Positions 16,735-26,927 are shown, numbered from the stretch's first letter. The stretch: 64,000 nucleotides of DNA from Bacteroidia bacterium (GCA_022072225.1 JAJVIC010000002.1:632304-696303), one strand, 5' to 3'. The notes: generated from the letters alone by a model not told the origin. A program made the numbers and translations.

Positions 16735-18975
16735 ATGAATTTCTCTTTTCTAAAACAATCGCTTCTTGCTTTGTGTGCAATTGCATCAGCTAATTTAATT
16801 TATGCACAGGCGGTTTTGCCAACGTCTTATGATTTTGATGAAACTATTCCCGATGGCTGGACCGAAGCATTGCAGGGCGGCAATTTCCGCTATGCAACAG
16901 GACAAGCGGGAACAGCTTGCCGTTTGGACGAAACCGGTGACTATGTAGAAGTGTATGTTGCCGATGTTCCCGGAACGGTAAGCTATTACATAAAAGGGCA
17001 GGGGAATGCTGTTACCAACGATACCTTCAATATCCAGGAATCAGCAAACGGAACTACCTGGACTAACATGCGCCAACTGATAGGAAACCAGGTTGACATG
17101 GCAGCTTATGTTCAATACAACGACCAGCCTGCGGCAACTACGCGCTACATCCGCTGGTATTTTAAACGGAAACAAAGCGGGAAAAATATTTCGCTTGATG
17201 AAATTACAATTGCGGTTCCTGTTCCTACAGACGAACAGGAAATTGCCGTTTTGTTTAACGGAAATGCTGCTCCCAATAGTAATTCAGTAGTAGTAGGAAA
17301 CCAAACATCACATACTATACGCATTGAAAATATTGGTTTAGCCGATGTTTTGACAGTAAGCAATATTTCATTCTCCGGTTCAGCAGCGGCAGATTATTCC
17401 ATTGCCTCGCTGTCAGTTCCTTTTGATGTAAACGCACAAAACTATGTTGACCTTACTCTGAATTTCACAGCAGGCGGAAACGGTTCACGCACCGCAACCA
17501 TGACTATTGCAAACAACGATTTCAATGGCGATGAAACTTCTTATACCTTGGAATTGCTTGGTATTGGCGGAACCTACGCAACTGAGCCAACCGCTCAGGC
17601 ATCTTCTCTAAACTTTACAAATGTAAAAAGCTACAAAATGAATCTGAGCTACTCGGCTGCTTCGCCTGCGCCTGAAAACTATATTGTATTGCGCAAAACA
17701 GGAAGTGCGGTTACAGAAACACCTGTTGACGGAACTACCTACACACCGGGCGACTGGATTGGAGGCGCAAAAGTTTTTTATGTAGGAGAGGGAACTTCAT
17801 TTACACCCAACAACATTATTGCAAATACTGATTATCGTTATGCGGTTTTCTCTTTCAACGGACCTTCGGGCTACGAAAATTATTTAACCACTTCACCGCT
17901 TGCAGGTGATGTAACAACGCCTGATGGGGATATTCAGAATTACTATAGCGGCATTACAGCAGGCAATCCCAACCTGCTTACGCTTTTAAAAACTACGCTA
18001 AGCAACGGGCAAAACCAGATTTATTATTCCAATTATGGCTCAACCATTATTCGTGATTTTGTGGAGCGCGACACTACTGACGGAGCTAAAGTGGTAAACT
18101 GTGTTTACACCAACTATGCACACATTTACACCGGCAATTTCAATTATGATGTAATTAGCCGCGAACATACTTACGCTCACAGCTGGATGGATACCTGGCC
18201 CGATGAAGAAGGTCTGGAATATTCAGACTTGCATAATTTATTCCCTGCACACCAAAACAGTGCAAATGCTGTGCGCTCTAATCTTCCGCTTGATGAAGTT
18301 GTAACTGTTACCAGCACTTTCCTTGAAGGTACTTACGGTAAAAATGCAGCAGGGCAAGATGTGTACGAACCCCGCGATGAACACAAAGGCGATGCAGCGC
18401 GTGCCCTGTTTTATATGGCAACACGCTATAACGGAACTCAGGGCGGAAACGGTAATGGCAATTGGGGCTTTCCAAACCCAATCAGTTTTACTACCGATTA
18501 CGGACAAAACCAGGATGTATTGAAAGCATGGCACTGGCAAGATCCGCCAAGCAACTGGGAAATTGCGCGAAACGATTATATCGATTCAAAACAAAATAAC
18601 CGCAACCCGTTTATTGACAGTGTAAACTTTGTTTGCTATATCAATTTTCTGGATATGACCTATGTTGCAAACCCGGGAGCAATACCCTGCACGGTAACGC
18701 CCGATGCGATAGGAGAAAATAATATTTCGGAACTGGCTGTTTACCCTAACCCTACATCGGGTGATTTTGGAATAAACATTTCATTGAAAGAAAACGAAAA
18801 TGTATTGGTGCGCATTTCGGATGTTGCCGGCAAAACAGTTTATGAGCGCAACGAAAATCTGAAAGCCGGAAACAACCGCCTGATGATTGCATCAAACCGC
18901 TTTGCAAAGGGTGTATATCTGTTGCAGTTAGTAACTGAAAACAGTGTAAACACACAAAAGATTGTAATCAAATAG
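16735..18975 (+). CDS. Secreted endonuclease I-family nuclease with T9SS sorting domain
   Basis: I chose the ATG at 16735, which yields a signal peptide ending IYAQ; the open frame extends upstream into the receptor gene but has no export signal. The N-terminal part is a jelly-roll-like domain (FDETIPDGWTEALQGG), followed by an ASPM/choice-of-anchor-like beta domain (IAVLFNGNAAPNSNSVVVG). The endonuclease I domain occupies roughly residues 435-665 and contains REHTYAHSWM and the following YSDLHNLFPAHQNSANAVRS, the histidine/asparagine-rich nuclease core. The last 80 residues are a T9SS sorting domain (LAVYPNPTSGDFG ... KGVYLLQLV). The enzyme should cut DNA or RNA outside the cell. A rho-independent terminator follows the stop. 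Confidence 0.88.
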   Translation: MNFSFLKQSLLALCAIASANLIYAQAVLPTSYDFDETIPDGWTEALQGGNFRYATGQAGTACRLDETGDYVEVYVADVPGTVSYYIKGQGNAVTNDTFNIQESANGTTWTNMRQLIGNQVDMAAYVQYNDQPAATTRYIRWYFKRKQSGKNISLDEITIAVPVPTDEQEIAVLFNGNAAPNSNSVVVGNQTSHTIRIENIGLADVLTVSNISFSGSAAADYSIASLSVPFDVNAQNYVDLTLNFTAGGNGSRTATMTIANNDFNGDETSYTLELLGIGGTYATEPTAQASSLNFTNVKSYKMNLSYSAASPAPENYIVLRKTGSAVTETPVDGTTYTPGDWIGGAKVFYVGEGTSFTPNNIIANTDYRYAVFSFNGPSGYENYLTTSPLAGDVTTPDGDIQNYYSGITAGNPNLLTLLKTTLSNGQNQIYYSNYGSTIIRDFVERDTTDGAKVVNCVYTNYAHIYTGNFNYDVISREHTYAHSWMDTWPDEEGLEYSDLHNLFPAHQNSANAVRSNLPLDEVVTVTSTFLEGTYGKNAAGQDVYEPRDEHKGDAARALFYMATRYNGTQGGNGNGNWGFPNPISFTTDYGQNQDVLKAWHWQDPPSNWEIARNDYIDSKQNNRNPFIDSVNFVCYINFLDMTYVANPGAIPCTVTPDAIGENNISELAVYPNPTSGDFGINISLKENENVLVRISDVAGKTVYERNENLKAGNNRLMIASNRFAKGVYLLQLVTENSVNTQKIVIK

Positions 18976-19000
18976 CATTCGGGGTAATTAGGTACTGATA

Positions 19001-19031
19001 AAAAAGGGGCTGAACATCAGCCCCTTTTTTT
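19001..19031 (+). terminator. Rho-independent terminator after the endonuclease gene
   Basis: GGGGCTGA and TCAGCCCC pair perfectly around a three-base loop (ACA) and are followed by a run of seven T. It lies 25 bp after the endonuclease stop. The matching A-run on the left lets it also act on the minus strand. Confidence 0.9.
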
Positions 19032-19044
19032 ATTGGTATAGTTG

Positions 19045-19309
19045 TAAATGTTTGCAGGTATATCCTGAACCTTTAGAACCTATATGTAAAAGTTTGCAGG
19101 TATATCCTGAACCTTCAGAACCTATATGTAAAAGTTTGCAGGTATATCCTGAACCTTCAGAACCTATATGTAAAAGTTTACAGGTATATCCTGAACCCTC
19201 AGAACCTATATGTAAAAGTTTACAGGTATATCCTGAACCTTCAGAACCTATATGTAAAAGTTTACAGGTATATCCTGAACCTTCAGAACCTATATGTAAA
19301 AGTTTACAA
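19045..19309. repeat. 42-bp tandem repeat array between two terminators
   Basis: The phrase CAGGTATATCCTGAACC recurs with a period of exactly 42 bp, with phased positions at 19054, 19096, 19138, 19180, 19222, 19264 and a partial at 19306. Copies differ at very few bases; the first three read TTTGCAGG and the later ones TTTACAGG, so the array has grown by local duplication. The unit includes CTGAACC-TT-CAGAACC and a palindromic-looking ATAT step. Because 42 is a multiple of three, repetitive open frames exist on both strands, but these are not protein-like. The array lies between the terminator of the rightward endonuclease gene and that of the leftward lamin-tail gene. Confidence 0.93.
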
Positions 19310-19336
19310 TGACCAATTGGCAGAAATTCAGGCAAT

Positions 19337-19374
19337 AAAAAAAGGACTTCTGTCATTTAGACAGAAGTCCTTTT
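19337..19374 (-). terminator. Terminator of the leftward lamin-tail gene
   Basis: AAAAGGACTTCTGTC (19340-19354) pairs perfectly with 19360-19374 around a short loop. On the minus strand the stem is followed by a run of seven T. It lies 40 bp after the stop of the gene ending at 19415. Confidence 0.9.
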
Positions 19375-19414
19375 GTGAAATCAATCAGGTATGATTGATT
19401 TTGATTAGAAAGTA

Positions 19415-20290
19415 CTAACGGTGCAGAACAGTCAACTTCTTTATAACTGTTTTATCTGATGTTTTAATGCTGATGATATAAACACCATTTGCTAATTCAG
19501 AAGTGTTGATATCGATTGTTTCAGTTGCATTTGAAATAGCATTATTTACAATCTGCTTGCCTGTAAAATCATAAATCAATACCGAAACAGTACCTGAATT
19601 CTTACCTAAACGATACGAAACTTTATCATTAGCAGGGTTGGGATACAAGGTGTTTTCAGTTTTAGAATTGGTGTTAATTCCGGTAGGTAAACCATCGCAG
19701 TTAGTATTATCTGCAATGTTTGCTGCACCCGGAGTTATACAGCGCAGACTAAAATCAGCACTGTTGTTTTGTGTGTCTGTTCCATCGGGATAGCGCGATA
19801 ACCCTATTTTTATATCATCATTATTATCACTGTTTGCAATAATAACGCCTGTTCCTTCTATCCAGGGCGAAGGACAATCGCCTTCATAACTGATTACATC
19901 GGCAAATACTCCCGGAAAAAGAGATGAACCAATGGCTATTGCGTCAGGCGAACCATTTTCTATCATGTTCGACAAAACAGGTTCTACATGATTGCAGTTT
20001 GAAACCCCTCCGGAGTTACCGCAAATTACATAATAAGCTCCTGATTGTAAAGAGTAGGAGGGGAGGAAAATAGTATCATACACCGCAAGCGTGGTATTAT
20101 TGCCATTATAGAGGTAAATTTGAATAGTAGATAAATTAATAGCTGATCCGCTTACATTTTTTATTTCAATAAACTCAGCAGTATCAGCCGATACCTGGTC
20201 GTAGTCCACTTCATTAATAATCAAAGTAGCCTGAGCAAATATCAGGTTGCAGCAAAACAGAAATGATAAAAGGAGTAGGTGTTTTTTCAT
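19415..20290 (-). CDS. Second secreted lamin-tail-domain protein with T9SS sorting domain
   Basis: The 291-residue product has a signal peptide ending IFAQ, then a lamin-tail domain (residues 22-150) with the usual opening LIINEVDYDQVSADTAEFIE and IKNVSGSAINLSTIQIYLYN. A loop with paired cysteines (CGNSGGVSNC) follows. The C-terminal 80 residues are a T9SS sorting domain (TLYPNPANDKV ... NGVYIISIKT). It is similar in plan to the protein encoded at 13009-13917 but not a recent copy. The gene has its own terminator, and TATTTTTG (minus strand, 20316-20323) upstream fits the -7 consensus. Confidence 0.82.
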   Translation of the reverse strand: MKKHLLLLSFLFCCNLIFAQATLIINEVDYDQVSADTAEFIEIKNVSGSAINLSTIQIYLYNGNNTTLAVYDTIFLPSYSLQSGAYYVICGNSGGVSNCNHVEPVLSNMIENGSPDAIAIGSSLFPGVFADVISYEGDCPSPWIEGTGVIIANSDNNDDIKIGLSRYPDGTDTQNNSADFSLRCITPGAANIADNTNCDGLPTGINTNSKTENTLYPNPANDKVSYRLGKNSGTVSVLIYDFTGKQIVNNAISNATETIDINTSELANGVYIISIKTSDKTVIKKLTVLHR

Positions 20291-20353
20291 GTATAATTTT
20301 ATATTTGTGATTGCCCAAAAATAGAAAACTAATGTTTACCGAGTGTTAAATAA

Positions 20354-21349
20354 TTACTTTCCGTATTCGGAATATATTAGCAAAGAGGCATCTGCTATAA
20401 CTGAGGCCAGCTCGTCAAAATTATCACCGCGCGTCATAACACAAAGTATGTAAGGCCTGCCTTCTTTGTAAATAATACCACAATCGTGTAATTGTTTTAT
20501 ATTGGAATTGGGAAAGCCTCTCTCTCCAAATTTATGAGCTACTGTTACCTCATTTGGAAGTTTTGCTGCTAATCCTTTTCTGAAAGTTGATTTACTTAGA
20601 TACTCCAATCCCTTCTCTGACATTTTTTTATCAAGATAGGTTGCATTATATAATATTCTGAAAAATGAAGCATATTCTTTCACTGTCATAAAATCATCAG
20701 GAGTTCTCATACCGGGAACATCAATTCCTAAATCTAGATACACCTTATCTAAAGTCTGGTTATCAATATTTTCAAGTAAGAGGTTTTTTGCTTCATTATC
20801 AGAAAATGCAATGGTTCTGAAGATTAAATTTTCTACAGTATAACTGTTTCCTGTTTTTATAAGCGAATCGAGTATATTGGGGTTTGTTGTATCTGTTGTA
20901 TGATTAGAATACTTTATGCGCTTATCAAGAAATCCCGATGACACCTCTGCTTTTTTCAATGCAGCAATCATTATTGGCACTTTAAGTAAACTGGCCGGGG
21001 AATAGGGTTCGTTTTCACATATCCCAATCCAGGGGCCATTGCTTAAATCCCGAAAGTAAATGGAAACATGCGTTGCTTTTTTTTCAGTTTTTACTTCTGT
21101 GATAAAATTCTTTAATTTTTTTTCTATCACTAACATGCTGCCTCTGTCAGAAGAAGCCAAGTCCTGACATTCAAGTAACGGACTGATAAACTTATAACCA
21201 CTTTCGCGAACTTCTTTCAGTTCGTGTTGTTTTTCCGAGACAACAGCCTCTCTCCCTTTTTCCTTACCGGTTAATCTTCCGATATAATAACCTATACCTG
21301 CGGTTATGATTGCAATAATAATAAAAGGTAAAAGCGTAGTTTTTGACAT
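20354..21349 (-). CDS. Class A beta-lactamase-fold serine hydrolase, membrane anchored
   Basis: The 331-residue product has an N-terminal hydrophobic segment (residues 7-24) after MSKTT, then about 60 residues of linker and a class A beta-lactamase-like domain. The catalytic triplets are visible: Ser120-Leu-Leu-Lys123 (SxxK), Ser183-Asp-Asn (SDN) and Lys273-Phe-Gly (in place of KTG). The Glu of the omega loop cannot be placed with confidence. The retained SxxK and SDN argue for an active serine acylase, but the KFG variant and the lack of an omega-loop ENxxxN motif argue against a typical antibiotic-inactivating enzyme; a peptidoglycan peptidase or esterase role is also possible. It stands alone between a lamin-tail gene and clpC. 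Confidence 0.75.
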   Translation of the reverse strand: MSKTTLLPFIIIAIITAGIGYYIGRLTGKEKGREAVVSEKQHELKEVRESGYKFISPLLECQDLASSDRGSMLVIEKKLKNFITEVKTEKKATHVSIYFRDLSNGPWIGICENEPYSPASLLKVPIMIAALKKAEVSSGFLDKRIKYSNHTTDTTNPNILDSLIKTGNSYTVENLIFRTIAFSDNEAKNLLLENIDNQTLDKVYLDLGIDVPGMRTPDDFMTVKEYASFFRILYNATYLDKKMSEKGLEYLSKSTFRKGLAAKLPNEVTVAHKFGERGFPNSNIKQLHDCGIIYKEGRPYILCVMTRGDNFDELASVIADASLLIYSEYGK

Positions 21350-21452
21350 TTAATAAATAGAACAGAGATTGTAAAATTAATCCAGTCAGCCCTGAGGGGC
21401 TATTATACCTGAATTAAAATCGGTAATTGGTATTAAAACGCAGGACGAAAAG

Positions 21453-21493
21453 AAAGGGAAATCAATCCAAATACAATGGATTAATTTCCCTTT
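21453..21493 (-). terminator. Terminator of clpC
   Basis: AAAGGGAAATCAATCCA (21453-21469) pairs with 21477-21493 with a single mismatch around a 7-base loop. On the minus strand, downstream of the clpC stop at 21512, the stem is followed by TTCTTTTCG, a weak T-run. Confidence 0.75.
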
Positions 21494-21511
21494 AACAGTT
21501 TGTTGAAAATA

Positions 21512-24070
21512 TTACTCCTTGCTGGAAGATTTTTTTGGCTTCTTTTCTTTCTCTTTTTCTCCGCCTTTAGTTATATTGATTACAACCTCTTCCTTCTTAG
21601 GATCCAGATCAATATTTATAGTATCACCTTCGCTAATTTGTGCTCCTATGATTTGCTCTGCCATTGGGTCTTCCAGATATTTCTGGATAGCACGTTTCAG
21701 CGGACGGGCGCCAAAGTTTGAGTCATATCCTTTCTCTGCAATAAAGTCCTTAGCCTTGTCTGTAATACGAACTTCATAACCTAGTTCGTTCAAACGTTTA
21801 TAAAGGCTCTTTAATTCAATGTCAATAATTTTATGAATGTCTTCTTTTGCAAGCGGATTGAACAACAAAACATCATCAATCCTATTCAAAAATTCAGGTG
21901 CAAAAGCTTTCTTCAATGATTTTTCAATAAGCGCTTTTGCGTCATCAGCAACTGCTGCCGTGCGGGCACTGGTAGCAAATCCTACACCTTGACCAAAATC
22001 TTTTAACTGGCGGGTGCCAATGTTGGATGTCATAATAATAATGGTATTCTTGAAATCAATTTTTCTACCAAGACTATCCGTCATTTGTCCGTCATCTAAG
22101 GCTTGCAGCAATAAATTGAAAACATCGGGATGCGCTTTCTCAATCTCATCAAGCAATACAACTGCATAAGGCTTGCGTCTTACTTTTTCAGTCAGTTGTC
22201 CGCCTTCTTCATAGCCGATATAACCGGGAGGTGCACCGATTAAACGTGATACAGAGAATTTTTCCATGTATTCACTCATGTCTATTCTTATCAGTGCATC
22301 ATCATTATCAAACAAATAACTTGAAAGAACTTTTGCCAATTGAGTTTTACCAACACCTGTTGGACCAAGAAAAATAAATGAACCAATCGGTTTATTAGGA
22401 TCTTTTAGTCCTGCTCGGTTACGCTGAATAGCTTTTACCACTTTGCGTATGGCATCATCCTGACCAATTACTTTGTCTTTAATCGCTTCATACATTCCCA
22501 TCAGGCGGCTGCCTTCGTTTTGTGCAATACGTTGAACCGGAACACCTGTCATCATGGCCACAACCTCTGCTACATTATCTTCTGATACTATTTCGCGATT
22601 GCTCTTTGTTTCTTCTTCCCATTTTTTCTTCTCAATTTCCAATTCATCGAGCAACTTTCTTTCAGTATCGCGCAGGTTGGCAGCTTCTTCATATTTCTGG
22701 CTGCGAACCACTTTGTTTTTCAATTCTTTTATTTCCTCAACCTTCTTCTCTAATTCAATAATATTTTGAGGAACTTTAATATTGGTGATGTGTACACGCG
22801 AACCGGCTTCGTCCAAAGCATCAATAGCTTTGTCAGGCAGATGACGGTCGCTAAGGTAGCGTGAGGTTAAAGTAACGCAGGCTTTAATAGCATCATCGGT
22901 GTAAGTTACATTATGATGGTCTTCATATTTTGATTTGATGTTGTTCAAAATCTGAATAGTTTCGTCAACCGAAGTTGGCTCTATGATTACCTTTTGGAAA
23001 CGTCTGTCTAACGCACCGTCTTTTTCAATGTATTGACGGTATTCATCCAATGTGGTAGCTCCTATACATTGTATCTCACCCCGTGCCAGAGCCGGTTTGA
23101 ACATATTTGAAGCATCAAGCGAACCTGACGCACCACCTGCACCGATAATGGTGTGTATTTCATCAATAAACAAAATAACATCGGGTGATTTTTCTAATTC
23201 ATTCATTACGGCTTTCATACGCTCTTCAAATTGCCCGCGGTATTTTGTTCCGGCAACCAATGAAGCCAAGTCTAATGTGATTACGCGTTTATTGAAAAGA
23301 ACACGTGATACTTTTCGTTTTACAATTCTCAAAGCTAAACCTTCAGCAATGGCTGATTTACCAACACCGGGTTCACCAATCAAAATAGGATTGTTCTTTT
23401 TTCTGCGACTCAGGATTTGCGATACGCGCTCTATTTCTTTTTCGCGTCCAACTATTGGGTCTAATTTATCGTCTTCTGCTGCTTTGGTTAAATCGCGGCC
23501 GAAATTGTCCAATACAGGAGTTTTTGATTTGCTGTCTGTTGGTTTGCGTGTACCTGAACCAAACGCTCCGCTGTCTGCATCGTCATCATCGTCAGCAGGT
23601 GTACCGTGCTCTGCTTTTGGCGGAGAACTCTTTACTTCTCCCAATGCTGATTTCACTAAATCATAATCTACCTTATAACTTTCTAAAACTTTGGTAACTA
23701 CACTTTCTTCGTCCTTAAGAATAGAAAGCAGTAAGTGTTCTGTTCCTATAATGTCCGTCTTAAAAGTTTTTGCTTCAAGGTAAGTTATCTTCAATGCTTT
23801 TTCTGCTTGCTTTACCAGTGGTATGTTATCCAATTTTTGATTTTTTGAAATGGTTGTGTTGCCTGTTTTTACTGAGCCTTCAATCTTTCTGCGTAATTCC
23901 ATAAGGTCAATGCCTAACGAAAGAAGCACATTGATTGCCCTTCCTTCGCCATCTCGAATTAAACCGAGCATAAGGTGTTCAGTTCCTATGTAGTCATGCC
24001 CAAGGCGCAATGCTTCTTCGCGGCTGTAGCTTATTACATCTTTTACTTGTTGTGAAAATTTAGCTTCCAT
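21512..24070 (-). CDS. clpC: ClpC-type AAA+ protease ATPase subunit
   Basis: The 852-residue protein starts with two Clp N-repeats (residues 1-70 and 75-145, each beginning with an IGTEHLL segment). The first AAA+ domain has Walker A GEPGVGKS (232-239) and Walker B VILFIDEIH; the UVR coiled coil (about 455-480, YEEAANLRDTERKLLDEL) marks ClpC; the second AAA+ domain has Walker A GPTGVGKT (569-576) and Walker B VVLLDEIEKAHPDV. The C-terminus is a lysine/glutamate-rich tail. It unfolds substrates for ClpP. An acidic serine-rich linker (150-185) separates the N-domain. It is divergent from gyrA, with 268 bp between. Confidence 0.97.
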   Translation of the reverse strand: MEAKFSQQVKDVISYSREEALRLGHDYIGTEHLMLGLIRDGEGRAINVLLSLGIDLMELRRKIEGSVKTGNTTISKNQKLDNIPLVKQAEKALKITYLEAKTFKTDIIGTEHLLLSILKDEESVVTKVLESYKVDYDLVKSALGEVKSSPPKAEHGTPADDDDDADSGAFGSGTRKPTDSKSKTPVLDNFGRDLTKAAEDDKLDPIVGREKEIERVSQILSRRKKNNPILIGEPGVGKSAIAEGLALRIVKRKVSRVLFNKRVITLDLASLVAGTKYRGQFEERMKAVMNELEKSPDVILFIDEIHTIIGAGGASGSLDASNMFKPALARGEIQCIGATTLDEYRQYIEKDGALDRRFQKVIIEPTSVDETIQILNNIKSKYEDHHNVTYTDDAIKACVTLTSRYLSDRHLPDKAIDALDEAGSRVHITNIKVPQNIIELEKKVEEIKELKNKVVRSQKYEEAANLRDTERKLLDELEIEKKKWEEETKSNREIVSEDNVAEVVAMMTGVPVQRIAQNEGSRLMGMYEAIKDKVIGQDDAIRKVVKAIQRNRAGLKDPNKPIGSFIFLGPTGVGKTQLAKVLSSYLFDNDDALIRIDMSEYMEKFSVSRLIGAPPGYIGYEEGGQLTEKVRRKPYAVVLLDEIEKAHPDVFNLLLQALDDGQMTDSLGRKIDFKNTIIIMTSNIGTRQLKDFGQGVGFATSARTAAVADDAKALIEKSLKKAFAPEFLNRIDDVLLFNPLAKEDIHKIIDIELKSLYKRLNELGYEVRITDKAKDFIAEKGYDSNFGARPLKRAIQKYLEDPMAEQIIGAQISEGDTINIDLDPKKEEVVINITKGGEKEKEKKPKKSSSKE

Positions 24071-24338
24071 AAATTTATATTCTGTATTTTTTTCTTCTTA
24101 AAGTACTTGTCTCGAAAACAACTTGTTTTAAAAACGAAATTGCGCCAATTATAACTATATTTTGCCGGCACTCAAAAATAGTTGACAAATATACTTCTGA
24201 TTTGTTTCTGATTGTTAATTACCAACGGAAAATTGTTAATAAAATAACCCGTTTTCATGAGGTTTATTTAACTACTTTCGGGGCTGTTTTAAAAAGTAGT
24301 AATCAAATATTGTGCAAATAAATATATAACGAAAAAAA

Positions 24339-26927
24339 ATGGCAGAAGGAGAAAACATTATCAGGATAAATATTGAAGAAGAAATGAAGAGTGCTTACAT
24401 TGATTATTCAATGTCAGTAATTGTTTCGAGAGCATTGCCTGATATAAGAGATGGTTTAAAGCCCGTTCACAGAAGGGTATTGTACGGTATGCTTGATTTG
24501 GGTGTACTGTCAAATCGTCCGTATAAGAAATCAGCTAGAATAGTAGGGGAAGTGCTTGGTAAGTACCATCCACATGGTGATACGTCTGTTTATGACACCA
24601 TGGTGCGAATGGCTCAGGATTGGAGTTTGCGTTATCCCTTGGTTGACGGGCAGGGTAATTTTGGTTCGGTAGATGGCGACAGTCCGGCAGCGATGCGTTA
24701 TACCGAAGCAAGACTGAAAAAACTTGCCGAAGAAATGCTGGCAGATATTGACAAAGAAACGGTTGACTTTCAAAATAACTTTGACGATACGCTGAAAGAA
24801 CCTACAGTTCTCCCTTCAAAAATACCCAACCTTTTGATTAACGGGTCAGCAGGTATTGCTGTGGGTATGGCCACCAATATGGCTCCTCATAACCTTTCGG
24901 AAGTTGTTGATGGTATAATTGCCTTCATAAGCAATAAAGACATTACAGTTGAAGAGCTTATAAAATATGTAAAAGCCCCAGACTTCCCAACAGGGGGTAT
25001 TATTTATGGCTACGAAGGCGTAAAAAATGCTTTGGAAACCGGAAAAGGCAAAGTAGTAATGCGTGCCCAAACTTCGTTTGAGCAACTGCCTAATGGAAAA
25101 GAAGCCATCATTGCCACCGAAATTCCTTATCAGACCAACAAAGCCTTGATGATAAAACAAACAGCCGACCTGATTAATGATAAAAAGCTGGAAGGTATTT
25201 CCGACATACGCGATGAAAGCGACCGTAACGGAATGCGCGTTGTTTATGAATTGAAGAGAGATGCTATTCCAAATGTTGTTTTGAATAATTTGTTCAAATA
25301 CACCGGGCTACAAAGTTCATTTTCAGTAAATAACATTGCATTGGTTGGCGGTCGTCCGATGGTACTTAACCTGAAAGACATGATTCATTATTTTGTGGAA
25401 CACCGCCACGAAGTAGTGATTCGCAGAACACAATATGAATTAGCACAGGCAGAGAAAAGAGCCCACATTCTTGAAGGTTTACTGATTGCCCTTGACCATT
25501 TAGATGCCGTTATCAAATTAATACGCGAATCGGCAACACCGGATGAAGCCAGAGAGGGTTTAATGAGCAGTTTCGGATTGTCAGAAATTCAGGCTCGCGC
25601 CATTCTGGAAATGCGTTTACGCGCATTAACAGGTCTTGAAAGAGATAAACTGAAAGCCGAATACGATGAGTTGATGAAGTTTATTGCTCTTTGCAAAGAA
25701 ATTCTTGCCAGCGAAATCCTTAGAATGAACATCATTAAGGACGAGTTGCTGGAAATGAAAGAAAAATACGGTGATGAGCGCAGAAGCAAAATCGAATATT
25801 CGGGAGAAGATTTGAGAATTGAAGATATGATTGCCGATGAAGATGTGGTAATTACCATTTCGCACATGGGCTATATCAAACGCACACCGTTGAGCGAATA
25901 CAAAACACAGGGCAGAGGCGGAAAAGGTTCAAAAGGCAGCACCACCCGCGATGAGGACTTTTTAGAACACATGTTTGTGGCTTCCATGCACAATTATATG
26001 TTATTCTTTACTCAGCAAGGTCGCTGCTTCTGGATGCGTGTTTATGAAATTCCCGAAGGAACCAAACAAAGTAAAGGAAGAGCTATTCAGAACGTAATAA
26101 ATATTCCTGCTGACGATAAAGTGGTGGCTTTCATTAATGTGAAAGACCTTAAAGACGAAGACTATATCAATAATAATTACATCATAATGTGTACTAAAAA
26201 TGGTGTGATTAAGAAAACAACGCTTGAGGCATATTCTCGCCCTCGCACAAACGGTATTAACGCAATAACCGTTCGTGAGGGCGATCAATTGCTGGAAGTG
26301 AAACTCACTAACGGAAAATCACACATTGTAATGGCAATCAAATCGGGAAGAGCAATACATTTCCCTGAAGATAAGGTTAGACCAATGGGTAGAAATGCTT
26401 CAGGTGTAAGAGGTATTCGCATGACTGAAAAGAAAGATTCTGTGATTGGAATGGTTTGTGTAGACAATCCGGAAACAACCATTTTAACGGTTAGCGAAAA
26501 AGGCTACGGAAAACGTTCGGATATTGATGAATACCGTATTACCAACCGTGGCGGAAAAGGAGTAAGAGCATTGAAAGTAACCGACAAAACCGGAAAATTA
26601 ATTGCAATTAAAGATGTTACCAACGAAAACGACTTGATGATTATCAATAAATCAGGTTTAACTATTCGTATTGCAGTTGAAGACCTCAGAGTAATGGGAA
26701 GAGCTACACAAGGTGTGCGCCTTATTACTTTGAAAGACGGTGATAAAATTGCCGCGGTAGCTAAAGTAGATGCCGATAAAGAAGAAGAACGCACAGCTAT
26801 TGAAGGTACTGAATTACCACCCGACAACACACCCGATGAGGTAGATGAAACAGATGAAATTGAGGGCGATGAAGGCACGGATGAGGGTGCTGAAGAAAAA
26901 TCAACTGATACTCCAAGTGAAGAATAA
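24339..26927 (+). CDS. gyrA: DNA gyrase subunit A
   Basis: The 862-residue product matches GyrA throughout: the N-terminal [20 protein letters not shown] segment, the catalytic tyrosine Tyr121 in AMRYTEARL, and the C-terminal beta-pinwheel with repeated strand units. The GyrA box QGRGGKG (about residue 526) identifies gyrase rather than topoisomerase IV. In the quinolone-response region the sequence [10 protein letters not shown] puts Thr82 at the place of E. coli Ser83 and Asp86 at that of Asp87, so one hot-spot residue is Thr rather than Ser. The acidic C-terminal tail is typical. A TPR gene begins 28 bp downstream and is probably co-transcribed. Confidence 0.97.
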   Translation: MAEGENIIRINIEEEMKSAYIDYSMSVIVSRALPDIRDGLKPVHRRVLYGMLDLGVLSNRPYKKSARIVGEVLGKYHPHGDTSVYDTMVRMAQDWSLRYPLVDGQGNFGSVDGDSPAAMRYTEARLKKLAEEMLADIDKETVDFQNNFDDTLKEPTVLPSKIPNLLINGSAGIAVGMATNMAPHNLSEVVDGIIAFISNKDITVEELIKYVKAPDFPTGGIIYGYEGVKNALETGKGKVVMRAQTSFEQLPNGKEAIIATEIPYQTNKALMIKQTADLINDKKLEGISDIRDESDRNGMRVVYELKRDAIPNVVLNNLFKYTGLQSSFSVNNIALVGGRPMVLNLKDMIHYFVEHRHEVVIRRTQYELAQAEKRAHILEGLLIALDHLDAVIKLIRESATPDEAREGLMSSFGLSEIQARAILEMRLRALTGLERDKLKAEYDELMKFIALCKEILASEILRMNIIKDELLEMKEKYGDERRSKIEYSGEDLRIEDMIADEDVVITISHMGYIKRTPLSEYKTQGRGGKGSKGSTTRDEDFLEHMFVASMHNYMLFFTQQGRCFWMRVYEIPEGTKQSKGRAIQNVINIPADDKVVAFINVKDLKDEDYINNNYIIMCTKNGVIKKTTLEAYSRPRTNGINAITVREGDQLLEVKLTNGKSHIVMAIKSGRAIHFPEDKVRPMGRNASGVRGIRMTEKKDSVIGMVCVDNPETTILTVSEKGYGKRSDIDEYRITNRGGKGVRALKVTDKTGKLIAIKDVTNENDLMIINKSGLTIRIAVEDLRVMGRATQGVRLITLKDGDKIAAVAKVDADKEEERTAIEGTELPPDNTPDEVDETDEIEGDEGTDEGAEEKSTDTPSEE

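Noticed and set aside
19030..19356. Repetitive frames over the third array (HIGSEGSGYTCKLL and VYPEPSEPICKSL units)
   Set aside because: Same reason: 14-codon repeats open on both strands, inside a region bounded by two terminators and lacking a promoter.
23052..23666. A 204-codon open frame opposite clpC
   Set aside because: It is antisense to the conserved first ATPase domain of ClpC, Ser-rich and without motifs.
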